Under the pieces are notes generated by a model, which was not told the origin of the DNA, did no database searches, and saw nothing but the letters and a program-made list of their open reading frames with translations. A stretch of DNA of 64,000 nt from the NCBI RefSeq assembly GCF_001956855.1, contig NZ_MTHD01000003.1, positions 62,001 to 126,000 of the forward strand, written 5' to 3'. The stretch is from Azonexus hydrophilus (lineage in GTDB: Bacteria > Pseudomonadota > Gammaproteobacteria > Burkholderiales > Rhodocyclaceae). The position numbers were made by a program, and so were the translations under genes. This document shows positions 18,546 through 27,549 of this stretch, in pieces; within the stretch, counting starts at the first letter, position 1; the number at the start of each line of letters is the position of its first letter.

Positions 18546-18577
18546 AAAAAGCCCAGCCGTTGCCGGTTGGGCTTTTT
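18546..18577 (+). terminator. Rho-independent terminator after tRNA-Met
   Basis: GCCCAGCC (18551-18558) pairs with GGTTGGGC (18565-18572), one G-T wobble included, around a 6-base loop. Five A residues precede and five T residues follow the stem. Confidence 0.92.
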
Positions 18578-18644
18578 GCTGTCTGGACTAAAGCCGCCGG
18601 CTGGACGATACTGCCGGCCGGCGACTCTCGGTGTTTCGCGGCCC

Positions 18645-19778
18645 ATGCAACTGGCTTTCTGCCTCTACAAGTACTTCCCTTTCGGCGGCCTGCAGCGCGA
18701 TTTCATGCGCATTGCGCTGGCCTGCCAGTCACGCGGGCACGCGGTGCGGGTCTATGTGCTTTCCTGGCAAGGCGAAATTCCGGCCGGTTTCGACGTCGTC
18801 ATCGTGCCGGTCAAGGCGCTGACCAATGCCCGACGCTACGAAAAGTTTACTGCCTGGGTGACGCGCGATCTAGTGCAGCGACCGGCGCAGCGGGTTGTCG
18901 GCTTCAACAAGATGCCCGGGCTCGATGTCTATTTCGCCGCCGACCCCTGCTACGAGGAAAAGGCGCAGACGCTGCGCAATCCCTTCTACCGCCTGTCCGG
19001 CCGCTACCGGCATTTCGCGGCCTACGAGCGGGCGGTGTTCGCGCCGGACAGCCGCACCGAGATACTGATGATCTCGCAGGTGCAGCAGCCTTTCTTCGAA
19101 AAGCACTACGCGACGCCGAAATCGCGCTTCCACCTGTTACCGCCGGGCATCGCGCTCGACCGGCGGGCGCCGCCGGAGGCCCCGGCGATCCGCGCTGCCT
19201 TCCGCGCCGAATTCGGCCTTGGCGACGACGATCTGCTGCTGCTTCAGGTTGGTTCCGGCTTCAAGACCAAGGGGCTCGACCGTTCGTTGCAGGCGCTCGC
19301 GCATCTGCCGGAAGAAGTGCGCGCACGCACCCGGCTGATCGCCATCGGCCAGGACGAGCCGAGCCAGTTCAAGCGCATGGCTGCCGGGCTCGGGCTGGCC
19401 GGGCAGGTCGACATCCTGGCCGGCCGCGACGATATCCCGCGTTTCCTGCTCGGCGCCGACCTGCTGGTTCATCCGGCCTACAACGAGAATACCGGCACGG
19501 TGCTGCTGGAAGCGCTGGTCGCCGGCTTGCCGGTGCTGTGCTCGGCGGTTTGCGGCTACGCGCATTACATCGATGAGGCCGCAGGCGGCCGGGTGATTCC
19601 GGAACCGTTCGCGCAGGCGACGATGGACGGTTTTCTGCAGGAAATGCTGGTCGACCGTGAGCAACGCGCCACCTGGCAGCAGAACGCGCTGGCCTGGGCG
19701 GAAACAGCCGACATCTACAGCAATGCCGAGCGTGCCGCCGAGATCATCCTCAAGGACGGGCCATGCGCGACGAACTGA
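18645..19778 (+). CDS. waaG: LPS core glucosyltransferase I
   Basis: WaaG transfers glucose from UDP-glucose to heptose II of the LPS inner core at the cytoplasmic face of the inner membrane. The 377-residue GT4 protein opens LAFCLYKYFPFGGLQRDF and contains FNKMPGLDVYFAADPCY, both hallmarks of WaaG. The C-terminal half has LLQVGSGFKTKGLDRS and ENTGTVLLEALVAGLPVL. ATG 18645 gives the family N-terminus. It overlaps waaP by 16 bases and starts the plus-strand LPS gene set after the tRNA-Met terminator. Confidence 0.96.
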   Translation: MQLAFCLYKYFPFGGLQRDFMRIALACQSRGHAVRVYVLSWQGEIPAGFDVVIVPVKALTNARRYEKFTAWVTRDLVQRPAQRVVGFNKMPGLDVYFAADPCYEEKAQTLRNPFYRLSGRYRHFAAYERAVFAPDSRTEILMISQVQQPFFEKHYATPKSRFHLLPPGIALDRRAPPEAPAIRAAFRAEFGLGDDDLLLLQVGSGFKTKGLDRSLQALAHLPEEVRARTRLIAIGQDEPSQFKRMAAGLGLAGQVDILAGRDDIPRFLLGADLLVHPAYNENTGTVLLEALVAGLPVLCSAVCGYAHYIDEAAGGRVIPEPFAQATMDGFLQEMLVDREQRATWQQNALAWAETADIYSNAERAAEIILKDGPCATN

Positions 19779-20581
19779 TGCTGGCGCCGCCGTTCGACAG
19801 CCTGTGGGCCGGGCAGGATGCCTTTGTTGCGGTCGACCGCCTGGAAGGGCCGATTTTCCGCGAACTCGACGGGCGCCGGACCTTCCGCACCGAAGTCGCC
19901 GGTCGTGGCTATTTCGTCAAGATTCACCATGGCGTCGGCTGGGGCGAGATCGTCAAGAACCTGGTCTCGCTGCGCCTGCCGGTGCTCGGCGCCGGCAACG
20001 AATGGCGGGCGATCCGCCGGCTGGAGGCGCTTGGCGTCGATACCATGCGCGCCGTCGCCTACGGCCGGCGCGGGGTGAACCCGGCGCGCGAGCATTCCTT
20101 CATCGTCACCGAGGAACTGGCGCCGACGATCAGCCTGGAAGACTTCTGCCGCGACTGGCCGACGCAGCCGTCGGCGCCGGCCCTGAAGCGCGCGCTGATC
20201 CGCCGGGTGGCCGAGATGGCCGGGCGCATGCATCGCGGCGGCGTCAATCACCGCGATTTCTACATCTGCCATTTCCTGCTCCATCTTGATCCGGCACCGC
20301 GCGCTGACGCATTGAAGCTGTCGCTGATCGACCTGCACCGCGCCCAGATCCGCTCGACGACGCCGCGCCGCTGGCGCGACAAGGATCTGGCTTCGCTGTA
20401 TTTCTCGGCGCTGGAGATCGGGCTTACCAAACGCGATTTCCTGCGTTTCCTGCGCGATTATTTTGCCCGCCCGTTGCGCGAGGTGTTGCCGGCGGAGCGT
20501 TCACTGATCGAGCATCTGCAACGCGAGGGGGCGCGGCTTCAATTGCGCTATCTGCGCAAGTTTTCGGGTACGGCATTGTGA
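19763..20581 (+). CDS. waaP: LPS core heptose(I) kinase
   Basis: WaaP phosphorylates heptose I of the inner core. The 272-residue protein kinase-like enzyme has an ATP-binding Lys in YFVKIHHG (Lys53), the catalytic loop VNHRDFYICHFLL (Asp165) and IDLHRAQ (Asp190). The sequence is close to known WaaP/RfaP. It carries the last copy of the TGCGGTCRAC word (19828-19837) before a 20.9 kb stretch without it. The stop codon overlaps the next gene through GTGA. Confidence 0.95.
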   Translation: MRDELMLAPPFDSLWAGQDAFVAVDRLEGPIFRELDGRRTFRTEVAGRGYFVKIHHGVGWGEIVKNLVSLRLPVLGAGNEWRAIRRLEALGVDTMRAVAYGRRGVNPAREHSFIVTEELAPTISLEDFCRDWPTQPSAPALKRALIRRVAEMAGRMHRGGVNHRDFYICHFLLHLDPAPRADALKLSLIDLHRAQIRSTTPRRWRDKDLASLYFSALEIGLTKRDFLRFLRDYFARPLREVLPAERSLIEHLQREGARLQLRYLRKFSGTAL

Positions 20582-21348
20582 CGAGTCACTGGCATTTCAA
20601 TCCCGCCTATGCTGATCGCGAGCCCTGTGCGGTTTTTCGCTCCATCGCCCAGGTTTTTTCCCTGAACGGGGAACTGGTTACCACCGATCCCGAGTCGGAA
20701 GTCTTGCGCGTCCGGGCTGGTCAGACCTTGTACTATGTCAAGCGCTACACGATCGGCAGGCGCAAGCTTGCCCGGCGCTGGTTCGGTTTGCGCGATGTCT
20801 TCGGCCCGCAGCGGGCCGTCAAGGAATGGCAGAACCTGTTGCGTTTTCGCGCCTGGGGGATCCCGACGGCATCCCTGGTTGCTTATGGACAGGAACGTCG
20901 TTTTGGCCGCTTTGTCCGGGCGGCGTTGGTGACAGAAGCCTTGCCGGATACCGTAGACCTTGCGGAGCTGGCAATTGTGCGCGATCCCCGCTTGAGTGAC
21001 AGGACCTGGGTCCGGCACGTCTCCACCCAGGTTGCGGCCTATGCTCGAATCATGCATCGGGATGGCTTTGTCCATAACGATCTCAAGTGGCGCAATCTGC
21101 TGGTCGACAACGGGCCTCGGCCGATTGTCTATCTGATCGATTGCCCGAATGGTGCGCATTGGCTGCGGCCGTTTCTGGATTACCGGATCGTCAAGGATCT
21201 TGCTTGTCTGGATAAGGTGGCAAAGCATGTCCTGACCAGAACCCAGCGCTTGCGGTTTTATCTCGATTATCTCGGGCACGACAGGCTCACGGATGTCGAT
21301 AAGCGACAGCTGCGCAAAGTGCTGAAATTCTTCACCGGACGGGAGTGA
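20578..21348 (+). CDS. LPS-core-type sugar kinase (Kdo/WaaP-InaA superfamily)
   Basis: A 256-residue kinase-fold protein. It shows YYVKRY (candidate ATP-binding Lys near 55), the catalytic loop FVHNDLKWRNLL (Asp168) and the Mg-binding VYLIDCPN (Asp188), so it should be active. It begins at GTG 20578 in a 4-base GTGA overlap with waaP and ends in the start region of a tandem-kinase gene. The order waaG-waaP-kinase-kinase matches the extra core kinases found after waaP in Pseudomonas, where they phosphorylate further heptose positions. The exact target here is unknown. Confidence 0.85.
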   Translation: MTSHWHFNPAYADREPCAVFRSIAQVFSLNGELVTTDPESEVLRVRAGQTLYYVKRYTIGRRKLARRWFGLRDVFGPQRAVKEWQNLLRFRAWGIPTASLVAYGQERRFGRFVRAALVTEALPDTVDLAELAIVRDPRLSDRTWVRHVSTQVAAYARIMHRDGFVHNDLKWRNLLVDNGPRPIVYLIDCPNGAHWLRPFLDYRIVKDLACLDKVAKHVLTRTQRLRFYLDYLGHDRLTDVDKRQLRKVLKFFTGRE

Positions 21349-21350
21349 GC

Positions 21351-22790
21351 ATGCATTCGCATGGAGCGTCATTACCGCGCCATGACGCGCTGGCCTTGCG
21401 CAAGGCCGGGCGCACGCCGCTGGTTCCTTTCGAGCTGGTGCTGGCTGATGGTTCCATCGTGGTGGTGAACCACCTGCTGCGTGTCTTGCCGGGCAAGCGG
21501 ATCGTCGGTGTCGGGGAGTGGCAAGCGCATGCCGTGTTGGTCAAGGTGTTTGTGGCGAAAGCCAGCCAGCGCCACTGGACCAGAGAGTTCGCGGGGATTT
21601 CAGCATTGCTGGACGCCGGTTTGCCAACGCCGGCGCTGCGTCATGCTGGATCGCTGCCCGGAGGTGGTCACGTCGTATTGACCGAATTCCTGAGCGGTGC
21701 TGAAAGCCTGGCGGATCGTTGGGCCCGGGAAGTTGCGTCGGCCGGGCATGAGCTTGCGCTTGACACGCTCCGGCCGGCGATGAGGCTGTTGGCGGACATG
21801 CATCGTCATGGCCTGATGCAGACGGATTTGCATCTTGATAATTTTCTTGTCGAGGGCGAGGCCTGCTGGGTGATCGATGGCGATGCCATCAATACGCGAT
21901 TCTCGCCGGGCCCTCTGACGCCGAAAGTCGCCAGCGAAAATCTGGCGGTACTGTTTGCCCAGTTGCCAGTCGCCTGGGAGCATTGTTTGCCGGCGTTTCT
22001 GGCGACTTATGTGCAGGCCGGCGGGCAGTGGCTTCCTGAGATTTTGTACCCCGCGATTGCGCGGATTCGCGCCTGGCGTTTGCGGGATTATCTGAAAAAA
22101 ACGGTCAGGAACTGCAGTCTGTTTTCGGTTCAGCATTCTTTCCGTCGATTTTCTTCCGTACCACGGCAGGAGCAGCCAAGACTGGCGGACTTTTTGCGTG
22201 ATCCGGATGCCTTGCTTGCCACAGGTAGCCAGTACAAGGGTGGTGGTGCGAGTACCGTGGCCCGTGCTGAGTTGAATGGTCTCCGGTTGGTGGTCAAGCG
22301 CTACAACCTCAAGGATTGGAGGCATGTCCTGTCACGTTTCTGGCGGCCGACTCGGGGCTGGCGTTCGTGGCGTGAGGCGCACCGCCTGCTTTTCCATGGA
22401 TTGGCGACGCCCCGGCCGCTGGCCTTGCTGGAAGAGCGCTGGGGCATCCTGAGGGGGCGGGCTTTTTTTGTCAGCGAGCTATGTCCGGGGCCAAGCCTGC
22501 TTGAACTTCTGGATTGCCAACAAGAGCCTGAGCCAGAACTCAAGGCCGCTTTGTTGCTGACGTTTCAGCGTTTGCACGGCCTGCGAATATCACACGGCGA
22601 TCTCAAGGCGACCAATTTGTTCTGGCACGAGGGGCAGGTCGTCCTGATCGATCTGGATGCCATGACCCAGTATCGAACAGCTTGCACTTTTCAGCGCGCC
22701 TGGGCTTCCGACCGGCGCCGCCTGCTTCGCAACTGGCCGGCGGATTCGGTTCTCGTGCGCTGGCTGGATGCCAGTTTGCCTCCGGCCTAG
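21351..22790 (+). CDS. Tandem two-domain LPS kinase-like protein
   Basis: A 479-residue protein with two kinase-fold domains in one chain. The first has QTDLHLDNFLVE (about 159-170) and WVIDGDAI; the second has ISHGDLKATNLFW (about 413-425) and VVLIDLDAM. Both keep the catalytic Asp and the metal-binding Asp. The second domain also has a Lys in LVVKRYNL. It resembles the long kinase of Pseudomonas core-LPS clusters. ATG 21351 is preferred to the overlapping GTG 21345 because GGGAG lies 5 bases ahead. Its stop overlaps the convergent msbA stop through CTAG. Confidence 0.85.
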   Translation: MHSHGASLPRHDALALRKAGRTPLVPFELVLADGSIVVVNHLLRVLPGKRIVGVGEWQAHAVLVKVFVAKASQRHWTREFAGISALLDAGLPTPALRHAGSLPGGGHVVLTEFLSGAESLADRWAREVASAGHELALDTLRPAMRLLADMHRHGLMQTDLHLDNFLVEGEACWVIDGDAINTRFSPGPLTPKVASENLAVLFAQLPVAWEHCLPAFLATYVQAGGQWLPEILYPAIARIRAWRLRDYLKKTVRNCSLFSVQHSFRRFSSVPRQEQPRLADFLRDPDALLATGSQYKGGGASTVARAELNGLRLVVKRYNLKDWRHVLSRFWRPTRGWRSWREAHRLLFHGLATPRPLALLEERWGILRGRAFFVSELCPGPSLLELLDCQQEPEPELKAALLLTFQRLHGLRISHGDLKATNLFWHEGQVVLIDLDAMTQYRTACTFQRAWASDRRRLLRNWPADSVLVRWLDASLPPA

Positions 22791-24580
22791 GCTTCCTGCT
22801 TTTGTTCGCTGAACTGCATCGAGTGCAAGCGGGCGTAATGACCGCCGCTGGCCAGCAAGGCCTTGTGTGTGCCGCGTTCGATAATCCGGCCATGCTCCAT
22901 GACAAGAATCAGATCGGCTTTCTCGATCGTTGATAGTCGATGGGCGATGACCAGGGTTGTCCGGTTGGCGGTCGCTCGTTCCAGTGCGCTCTGGATGTGG
23001 CGTTCGGATTCCGTGTCGAGCGCCGAAGTGGCCTCGTCGAGGATGAGAAGAGGGGCATCCTTGAGGATGGCGCGTGCGATAGCCAGGCGCTGGCGCTGGC
23101 CACCTGACAGCAGGACGCCATTTTCTCCGACCAGGGTTTCGTAGCCTGATGGCAGGCGCTTGATGAATTCATCGGCATAGGCGGCTTCAGCTGCCGCGCG
23201 AATTTTTTCCATCGGCATATCTGCGAGATCGCCGTAGGCGATATTGCTGGCAATCGTGTCGTTGAACAACGAGACTTGTTGTGTAACCAGTGCAATATGT
23301 TGCCGCAGGTTGCGCAGTGTGTAGGCCTCGACATCGACGCCATCAAGCAGGATGTTGCCTTGGCTGTGACAGTAGAAACGGGGAATCAGGCTGGCAAGGG
23401 TCGACTTTCCACTGCCGGAATGACCGACGAGGGCAATCATTTGTCCGGCTTCGGCAGTGAAATTGATGTCTTGCAGTACCGGGACGTCGCTGCCAGGATA
23501 AGTGAAGCTCAGGTTGCGAATTTCCAGGTGGCCCGTTACGTCCGTACGCTCGATGGTGCCGTCATTGGTTTCAGGTGTCTCATCCAACTGTGCAAAGATG
23601 CTCTCCGCCCCGGCAAGGCCTTTCTGAATGGTCGCGCTGACTTCCGACAGTTGACGAATGGGCTTGGGCAGCATGCCGGCTGCCGTGATGTACGACACCA
23701 GATCGCCGGCAGATGCGTCGCCGCGCAACAACAGGACGAGGAAGAGGACGCCGGCCATGGTCGAAAAAATGACGAATTGCAATGCAGGGGTGAAGGTGGC
23801 CCCCGTCTTGACCATGCGCAACTGCTTGGCTGTGTTGTCCTCGCTGGCTTTGCCAAAACGTACGGACTCATAGTCCTCTCCGCCAAAGCTGCGAACCACC
23901 CGGTAGCCCTGTATCGTTTCGGAGGCAACATGAGTCAGATCGCCCATGGCTGTCTGTATTTTTTTGCTTTGCCGGCGAAAGCGCCGACTGGCGTTGCCGA
24001 CCATGATGCCAATGATCGGCAGGACGATGAGCATGACCAGCGTCAGTTTCCAGTTCATCCACATCAGGTACGCGAACAGGAAGATAATGGTCATGCCTTC
24101 GCGGATGACGACCTTGATGGCGTCGGTGGCGGCACCGGTCACCATGGTGACGTTGTAGGTGATGCGGGAAATCAGGTGGCCCGAGTTTTCGCGATCGAAA
24201 TAGCTGTTCGGCAGCTTCAGCAGGTTGTTGAAGAGTTCCCGGCGCAAGTCGTGGATCAGGCCGAGTGAGACGCGCGCCAGATAGTAGTTGCCGAGAAAGG
24301 ATCCGATCCCCTGCCAGGTGATGATCATCACCAGGAGGATTGGGACGCCGTACATCAACTCGATGTTGCCGATTATCGGAAAGTCGTGACGGGTAACACC
24401 TGCAGGTGCCGTCAGGCTGTCGACAAAATACTTCAGCACGGTCGCCATCATCGGTTGTGATGAGGCGAAGATTATGTAGCCTGCGATGCTGATGGCAAAC
24501 AGGCCGATGAAGGGGCGCAGATAAGCCAGCAGTCGCAGATAAATCTTCACGGAAGATGCTTGGGATGAGGATTTATGCAT
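22787..24580 (-). CDS. msbA: Lipid A/LPS flippase ABC transporter
   Basis: MsbA flips core-lipid A across the inner membrane. The 597-residue half-transporter has an N-terminal six-helix membrane domain and a C-terminal ATPase domain: Walker A GHSGSGKST (about 382-390), signature LLSGGQRQRLAIA (about 488) and Walker B LLILDEATSALD (about 507-518), followed by the switch His in IAHRLST. It starts at ATG 24580, divergent from a small kinase-like gene across 132 bases. Those bases contain a GC-rich hairpin (CCGGCC/GGCCGG near 24645) but no convincing promoter pair. Confidence 0.95.
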   Translation of the reverse strand: MHKSSSQASSVKIYLRLLAYLRPFIGLFAISIAGYIIFASSQPMMATVLKYFVDSLTAPAGVTRHDFPIIGNIELMYGVPILLVMIITWQGIGSFLGNYYLARVSLGLIHDLRRELFNNLLKLPNSYFDRENSGHLISRITYNVTMVTGAATDAIKVVIREGMTIIFLFAYLMWMNWKLTLVMLIVLPIIGIMVGNASRRFRRQSKKIQTAMGDLTHVASETIQGYRVVRSFGGEDYESVRFGKASEDNTAKQLRMVKTGATFTPALQFVIFSTMAGVLFLVLLLRGDASAGDLVSYITAAGMLPKPIRQLSEVSATIQKGLAGAESIFAQLDETPETNDGTIERTDVTGHLEIRNLSFTYPGSDVPVLQDINFTAEAGQMIALVGHSGSGKSTLASLIPRFYCHSQGNILLDGVDVEAYTLRNLRQHIALVTQQVSLFNDTIASNIAYGDLADMPMEKIRAAAEAAYADEFIKRLPSGYETLVGENGVLLSGGQRQRLAIARAILKDAPLLILDEATSALDTESERHIQSALERATANRTTLVIAHRLSTIEKADLILVMEHGRIIERGTHKALLASGGHYARLHSMQFSEQKQEA

Positions 24581-24712
24581 TCGGTATCTGCTTGGCGTTC
24601 TGGGTGATTAGACCGACGATTTTATCATGCGAAAAGTCGCCTGCCGGCCTCGGCGGCCGGTTAAAATCGGCCTTTTTGGCGGACGGATCTGGTCTTGATA
24701 CGGTTGAGCAAA

Positions 24713-25306
24713 ATGGAATACCTGAGCTGGCGCGAGGGGGCTGAAATTCTCGAAGCCGATGGGTATGGCGACAAGGTGCTGGCACTTCGCGATGGCACCA
24801 TGCTCAAGCTTTTCAGGCGCAAGCGGCTGTTTACATCAGCGCTGCTTTTTCCTTACGCCCGACGTTTCATCAGCAATGCCAGAACGCTTGCACGGCTTGG
24901 CATTCCGGTGCCGGTCGTGGTGGACGAGGTTGTCATTCCCGAAATGCAGCGCCATGGCGTGCTTTATCGTCCGCTGCCTGGCGTTACGTTGCGTCAGATG
25001 GTCCTTCGCGGGATGGTTTCAGCGGAGCGTCAGCATGAGTTGAAGGACCAGCTGACCCGTTTCATCATCGAGTTGCACAATAACGGCATATATTTTCGCT
25101 CGCTGCATATCGGCAATGTCGTCCTGACTCCGGATGGCAGGATGGGGCTGATCGATTTTGCCGACCTTCGCATCTATCCCTGGTCGCTGGGCAAGTACTT
25201 GCGGGCGCGAAACATGAAACGCATGCAGCGCTTCGAACATGAGCTTGACTGGCTGGATTTGCCAGCGATCATCGCCGGACGGCGAGGAGCGGAGCAACGA
25301 GGATGA
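24713..25306 (+). CDS. Kinase-fold LPS protein with degenerate catalytic loop
   Basis: A 197-residue protein related to the InaA/Kdo kinase group. Its catalytic loop reads IYFRSLHIGNVVL (about 126-138), where the usual HxD catalytic Asp is Ser, while the metal-binding motif GLIDFADL (about 143-150) is kept. It may therefore be a weak kinase or a pseudokinase. ATG 24713 is used; an in-frame TTG lies 18 bases upstream. Its stop overlaps the next gene through ATGA, so it is coupled to the glycosidase-kinase fusion. A small kinase-like gene beside msbA is also found in Pseudomonas. Confidence 0.78.
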   Translation: MEYLSWREGAEILEADGYGDKVLALRDGTMLKLFRRKRLFTSALLFPYARRFISNARTLARLGIPVPVVVDEVVIPEMQRHGVLYRPLPGVTLRQMVLRGMVSAERQHELKDQLTRFIIELHNNGIYFRSLHIGNVVLTPDGRMGLIDFADLRIYPWSLGKYLRARNMKRMQRFEHELDWLDLPAIIAGRRGAEQRG

Positions 25307-27549
25307 GTACGCCAGCCGTATTGCCTTCGTCCCGCCGCTTGTGGTGGCAGTTTCTTGTTGCCTGCACCGGCTCGGCGCTGCGTGGGCGCTGGTCCATGCC
25401 CGGGGGGCATCGGCCACCTCGCGGGGGGGCTGTGATTCAGCCGCAGTTTTTCGGCGTGGGGGTGGCGACGCATGCGGATCCTGCTGTGGATGTGTGGATC
25501 ATCGAGGCATTGCGTGCTGCTGGAATCAGCCATGTCCGCCTTGATTTCACCGAGTGCGATCCGGGAGGGGCGGCAGAGCGCTTCCTCGAATCCCTGCTTG
25601 ACGCGGGGTTTTCCGTCCTGCTACATGTCTTTCAGACGCCAGCAGAGGCTCGCTTGATGCCGGAGGCCCAGGCTGAGGCCCGTTGGGAGGCTCTGCTGGA
25701 GCACCTGCTCACGCAACATGGCGAGCGTGTGTGGGGAATCGAAGTCGGATCCACGCTGAATCGCGAGCGATGGGCTGGTTATACCCTCAGAGGTTTTCTC
25801 TCCATGTGGGAGGCGGCATGGCAAGCAGCCCATGAACATGGCGTGTGTCTGGCCGGGCCGAGCGTGACGGATTTCGAGCCGCCGTGGAATGTCGGCTTGC
25901 TGAATCTGCTGGCCAGACGCGGCCGCTTGCCGCAAGTGCATACGGATAATCTTTTTTCTGAGCGATGTACCGAGCCGGAACGATTCGATCACAAGATACT
26001 TGGTCATCGACTGACGGGCTTGCATCGATTCAATCTGGTGAAGAAGGCGCGACTGCTGCAGCGGATTGGTGCGGACGCCGGCGTGCCCCGCCTGCTTTCT
26101 CCCGCAGCATTCTGGACCTTGCCGCGCATTGCTAGGACGTTGCCTGATAGCGAACAGAAGCAGGCCGATTATCTGACACGTTATCTGGTGTTGTGCGCAG
26201 CCTCGGGGGCGCTGGAAGGGGCATGGTGGGGGCCGCTGGTCTGCCACCGGGAGGGATTGGTTGATGACGGGGTCACGCCTTATCCCTCGCTTGAGCGTAT
26301 TAGCCACTATGCGAGTGTTGGCGGCGACTTGACAAGGTATCGATATCGCCCAGCTTTCGATGCGTTGCGGACGATCTCCGGTGAGCTGACTGGGATGGCC
26401 TATGCCGGGCGACTGAACTGTGAACCGGGGCTGGAAATCCACGCTTTCCGGCAAGGGGAAAGCTGCCTGCATGTGGCCTGGACCATCAACGGTCGATCGG
26501 CAGCCTTGGGGCGACTGTATGCGCAGGAGAGTCTGGCATGTGTGACCCTGCGAACGCGGGATGGTGAGCCATTGTTCGAGCCGCAGCACCAATTGCTCAG
26601 TGAAACCCCGATTTTCCTGCGCTGGAGTGGCGGCAACGTCCCCGTTCCCGCTGCTCGCCTCTCTCTCCTGCACGGTGTCGCGTTGCATCGTCATCGTCCG
26701 GATGGCGGTGATTGGTTTTTCGAGGAGGCAGACTGGCAGGGGGTGGTCAGGGCCGCAAGCTTGAGCGAAGCAAAAATTCTGTGGCAAAACCTGTTGCCTG
26801 CACTCCAGTTTGGTCCCAGTGCTGCCGGATTGATGCGCAAGGCAAGAAATGCCATCTGGACCTTGCCGGAGAATGCCATCTGCAGCCAGGGAGAAGGCGG
26901 ATGGGTTGTCAAGAAGCCGGTGAAAATGCATCTTCACAAGAGATTCCTGGATCGTTTCAAGCCATCAAAAGCAGTGCGTAGTTGGTCTGGCAGTTGCGAA
27001 TTGCTACGCAGGGGAATTGCTGCGGCACCGCCCGTGGCGTATATCGAGCGTCGGGTCGATCCCGGTTTGCTGGAAAACTATTACGTCTGCTCACGTGTCG
27101 CCGCGGATTTTTCCATTCGGGACGTATTTTCAGCCTTGGCCCAGGGCGAGTCGGCCTACGCTGGTATTGCGGCCGATACTATCTACGCATGGGTTGCCGA
27201 CTACCTGCTGCGCCTGCACGCGCGAGGCATTCATTTCCGTGATTTGTCGGGTGGAAATCTGCTGGTTGAGGTTGCCGAGGGGCAGCCTTGGCGGTTCACG
27301 CTGATCGATACAGGAAGGCTGCGGGCCTACAACCAGGCCTTGCCGCTGAGGCTTCGTCTGGACGATCTGGTCCGCGTGTGCAACAAGTTGCACTGGGCTG
27401 GGCGCGAGGCATTGCTGGGCCGCTATTACTCAGCAATGGGGCGACCCTTTGGACGCTGGCAACGACTGCCGTTCTATCTTTATGACTGGAAAGTTGAACT
27501 CAAGCGTCGTTACGGGCGAAAGGCGCTGAAGCGTTTGCTGCGTGCCTAG
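25303..27549 (+). CDS. Fusion of a glycosidase-like barrel and an LPS-type kinase domain
   Basis: A 748-residue protein. Residues about 45-345 look like a clan GH-A TIM barrel: FFGVGVATHADPAVD, ISHVRLDFTECD, GIEVGSTLNRERW (about 145) and later GALEGAWWGPL. A sugar-binding-like beta region may follow. The C-terminal 200 residues are a kinase fold with GIHFRDLSGGNLLVE (about 643-657) and LIDTGRLR (about 667). The barrel has STL where GH-A enzymes usually have NEP, so hydrolysis is uncertain. No signal peptide is seen; it is probably cytoplasmic and acts on nascent LPS sugar. It overlaps the preceding gene by ATGA and the convergent dnpA-like gene by CTAG. Confidence 0.75.
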   Translation: MSTPAVLPSSRRLWWQFLVACTGSALRGRWSMPGGHRPPRGGAVIQPQFFGVGVATHADPAVDVWIIEALRAAGISHVRLDFTECDPGGAAERFLESLLDAGFSVLLHVFQTPAEARLMPEAQAEARWEALLEHLLTQHGERVWGIEVGSTLNRERWAGYTLRGFLSMWEAAWQAAHEHGVCLAGPSVTDFEPPWNVGLLNLLARRGRLPQVHTDNLFSERCTEPERFDHKILGHRLTGLHRFNLVKKARLLQRIGADAGVPRLLSPAAFWTLPRIARTLPDSEQKQADYLTRYLVLCAASGALEGAWWGPLVCHREGLVDDGVTPYPSLERISHYASVGGDLTRYRYRPAFDALRTISGELTGMAYAGRLNCEPGLEIHAFRQGESCLHVAWTINGRSAALGRLYAQESLACVTLRTRDGEPLFEPQHQLLSETPIFLRWSGGNVPVPAARLSLLHGVALHRHRPDGGDWFFEEADWQGVVRAASLSEAKILWQNLLPALQFGPSAAGLMRKARNAIWTLPENAICSQGEGGWVVKKPVKMHLHKRFLDRFKPSKAVRSWSGSCELLRRGIAAAPPVAYIERRVDPGLLENYYVCSRVAADFSIRDVFSALAQGESAYAGIAADTIYAWVADYLLRLHARGIHFRDLSGGNLLVEVAEGQPWRFTLIDTGRLRAYNQALPLRLRLDDLVRVCNKLHWAGREALLGRYYSAMGRPFGRWQRLPFYLYDWKVELKRRYGRKALKRLLRA

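Noticed and set aside
24600..24712. Terminator in the msbA/24713 divergent region
   Set aside because: The CCGGCC/GGCCGG hairpin has no adjacent T tract on either strand, and both genes read away from it.
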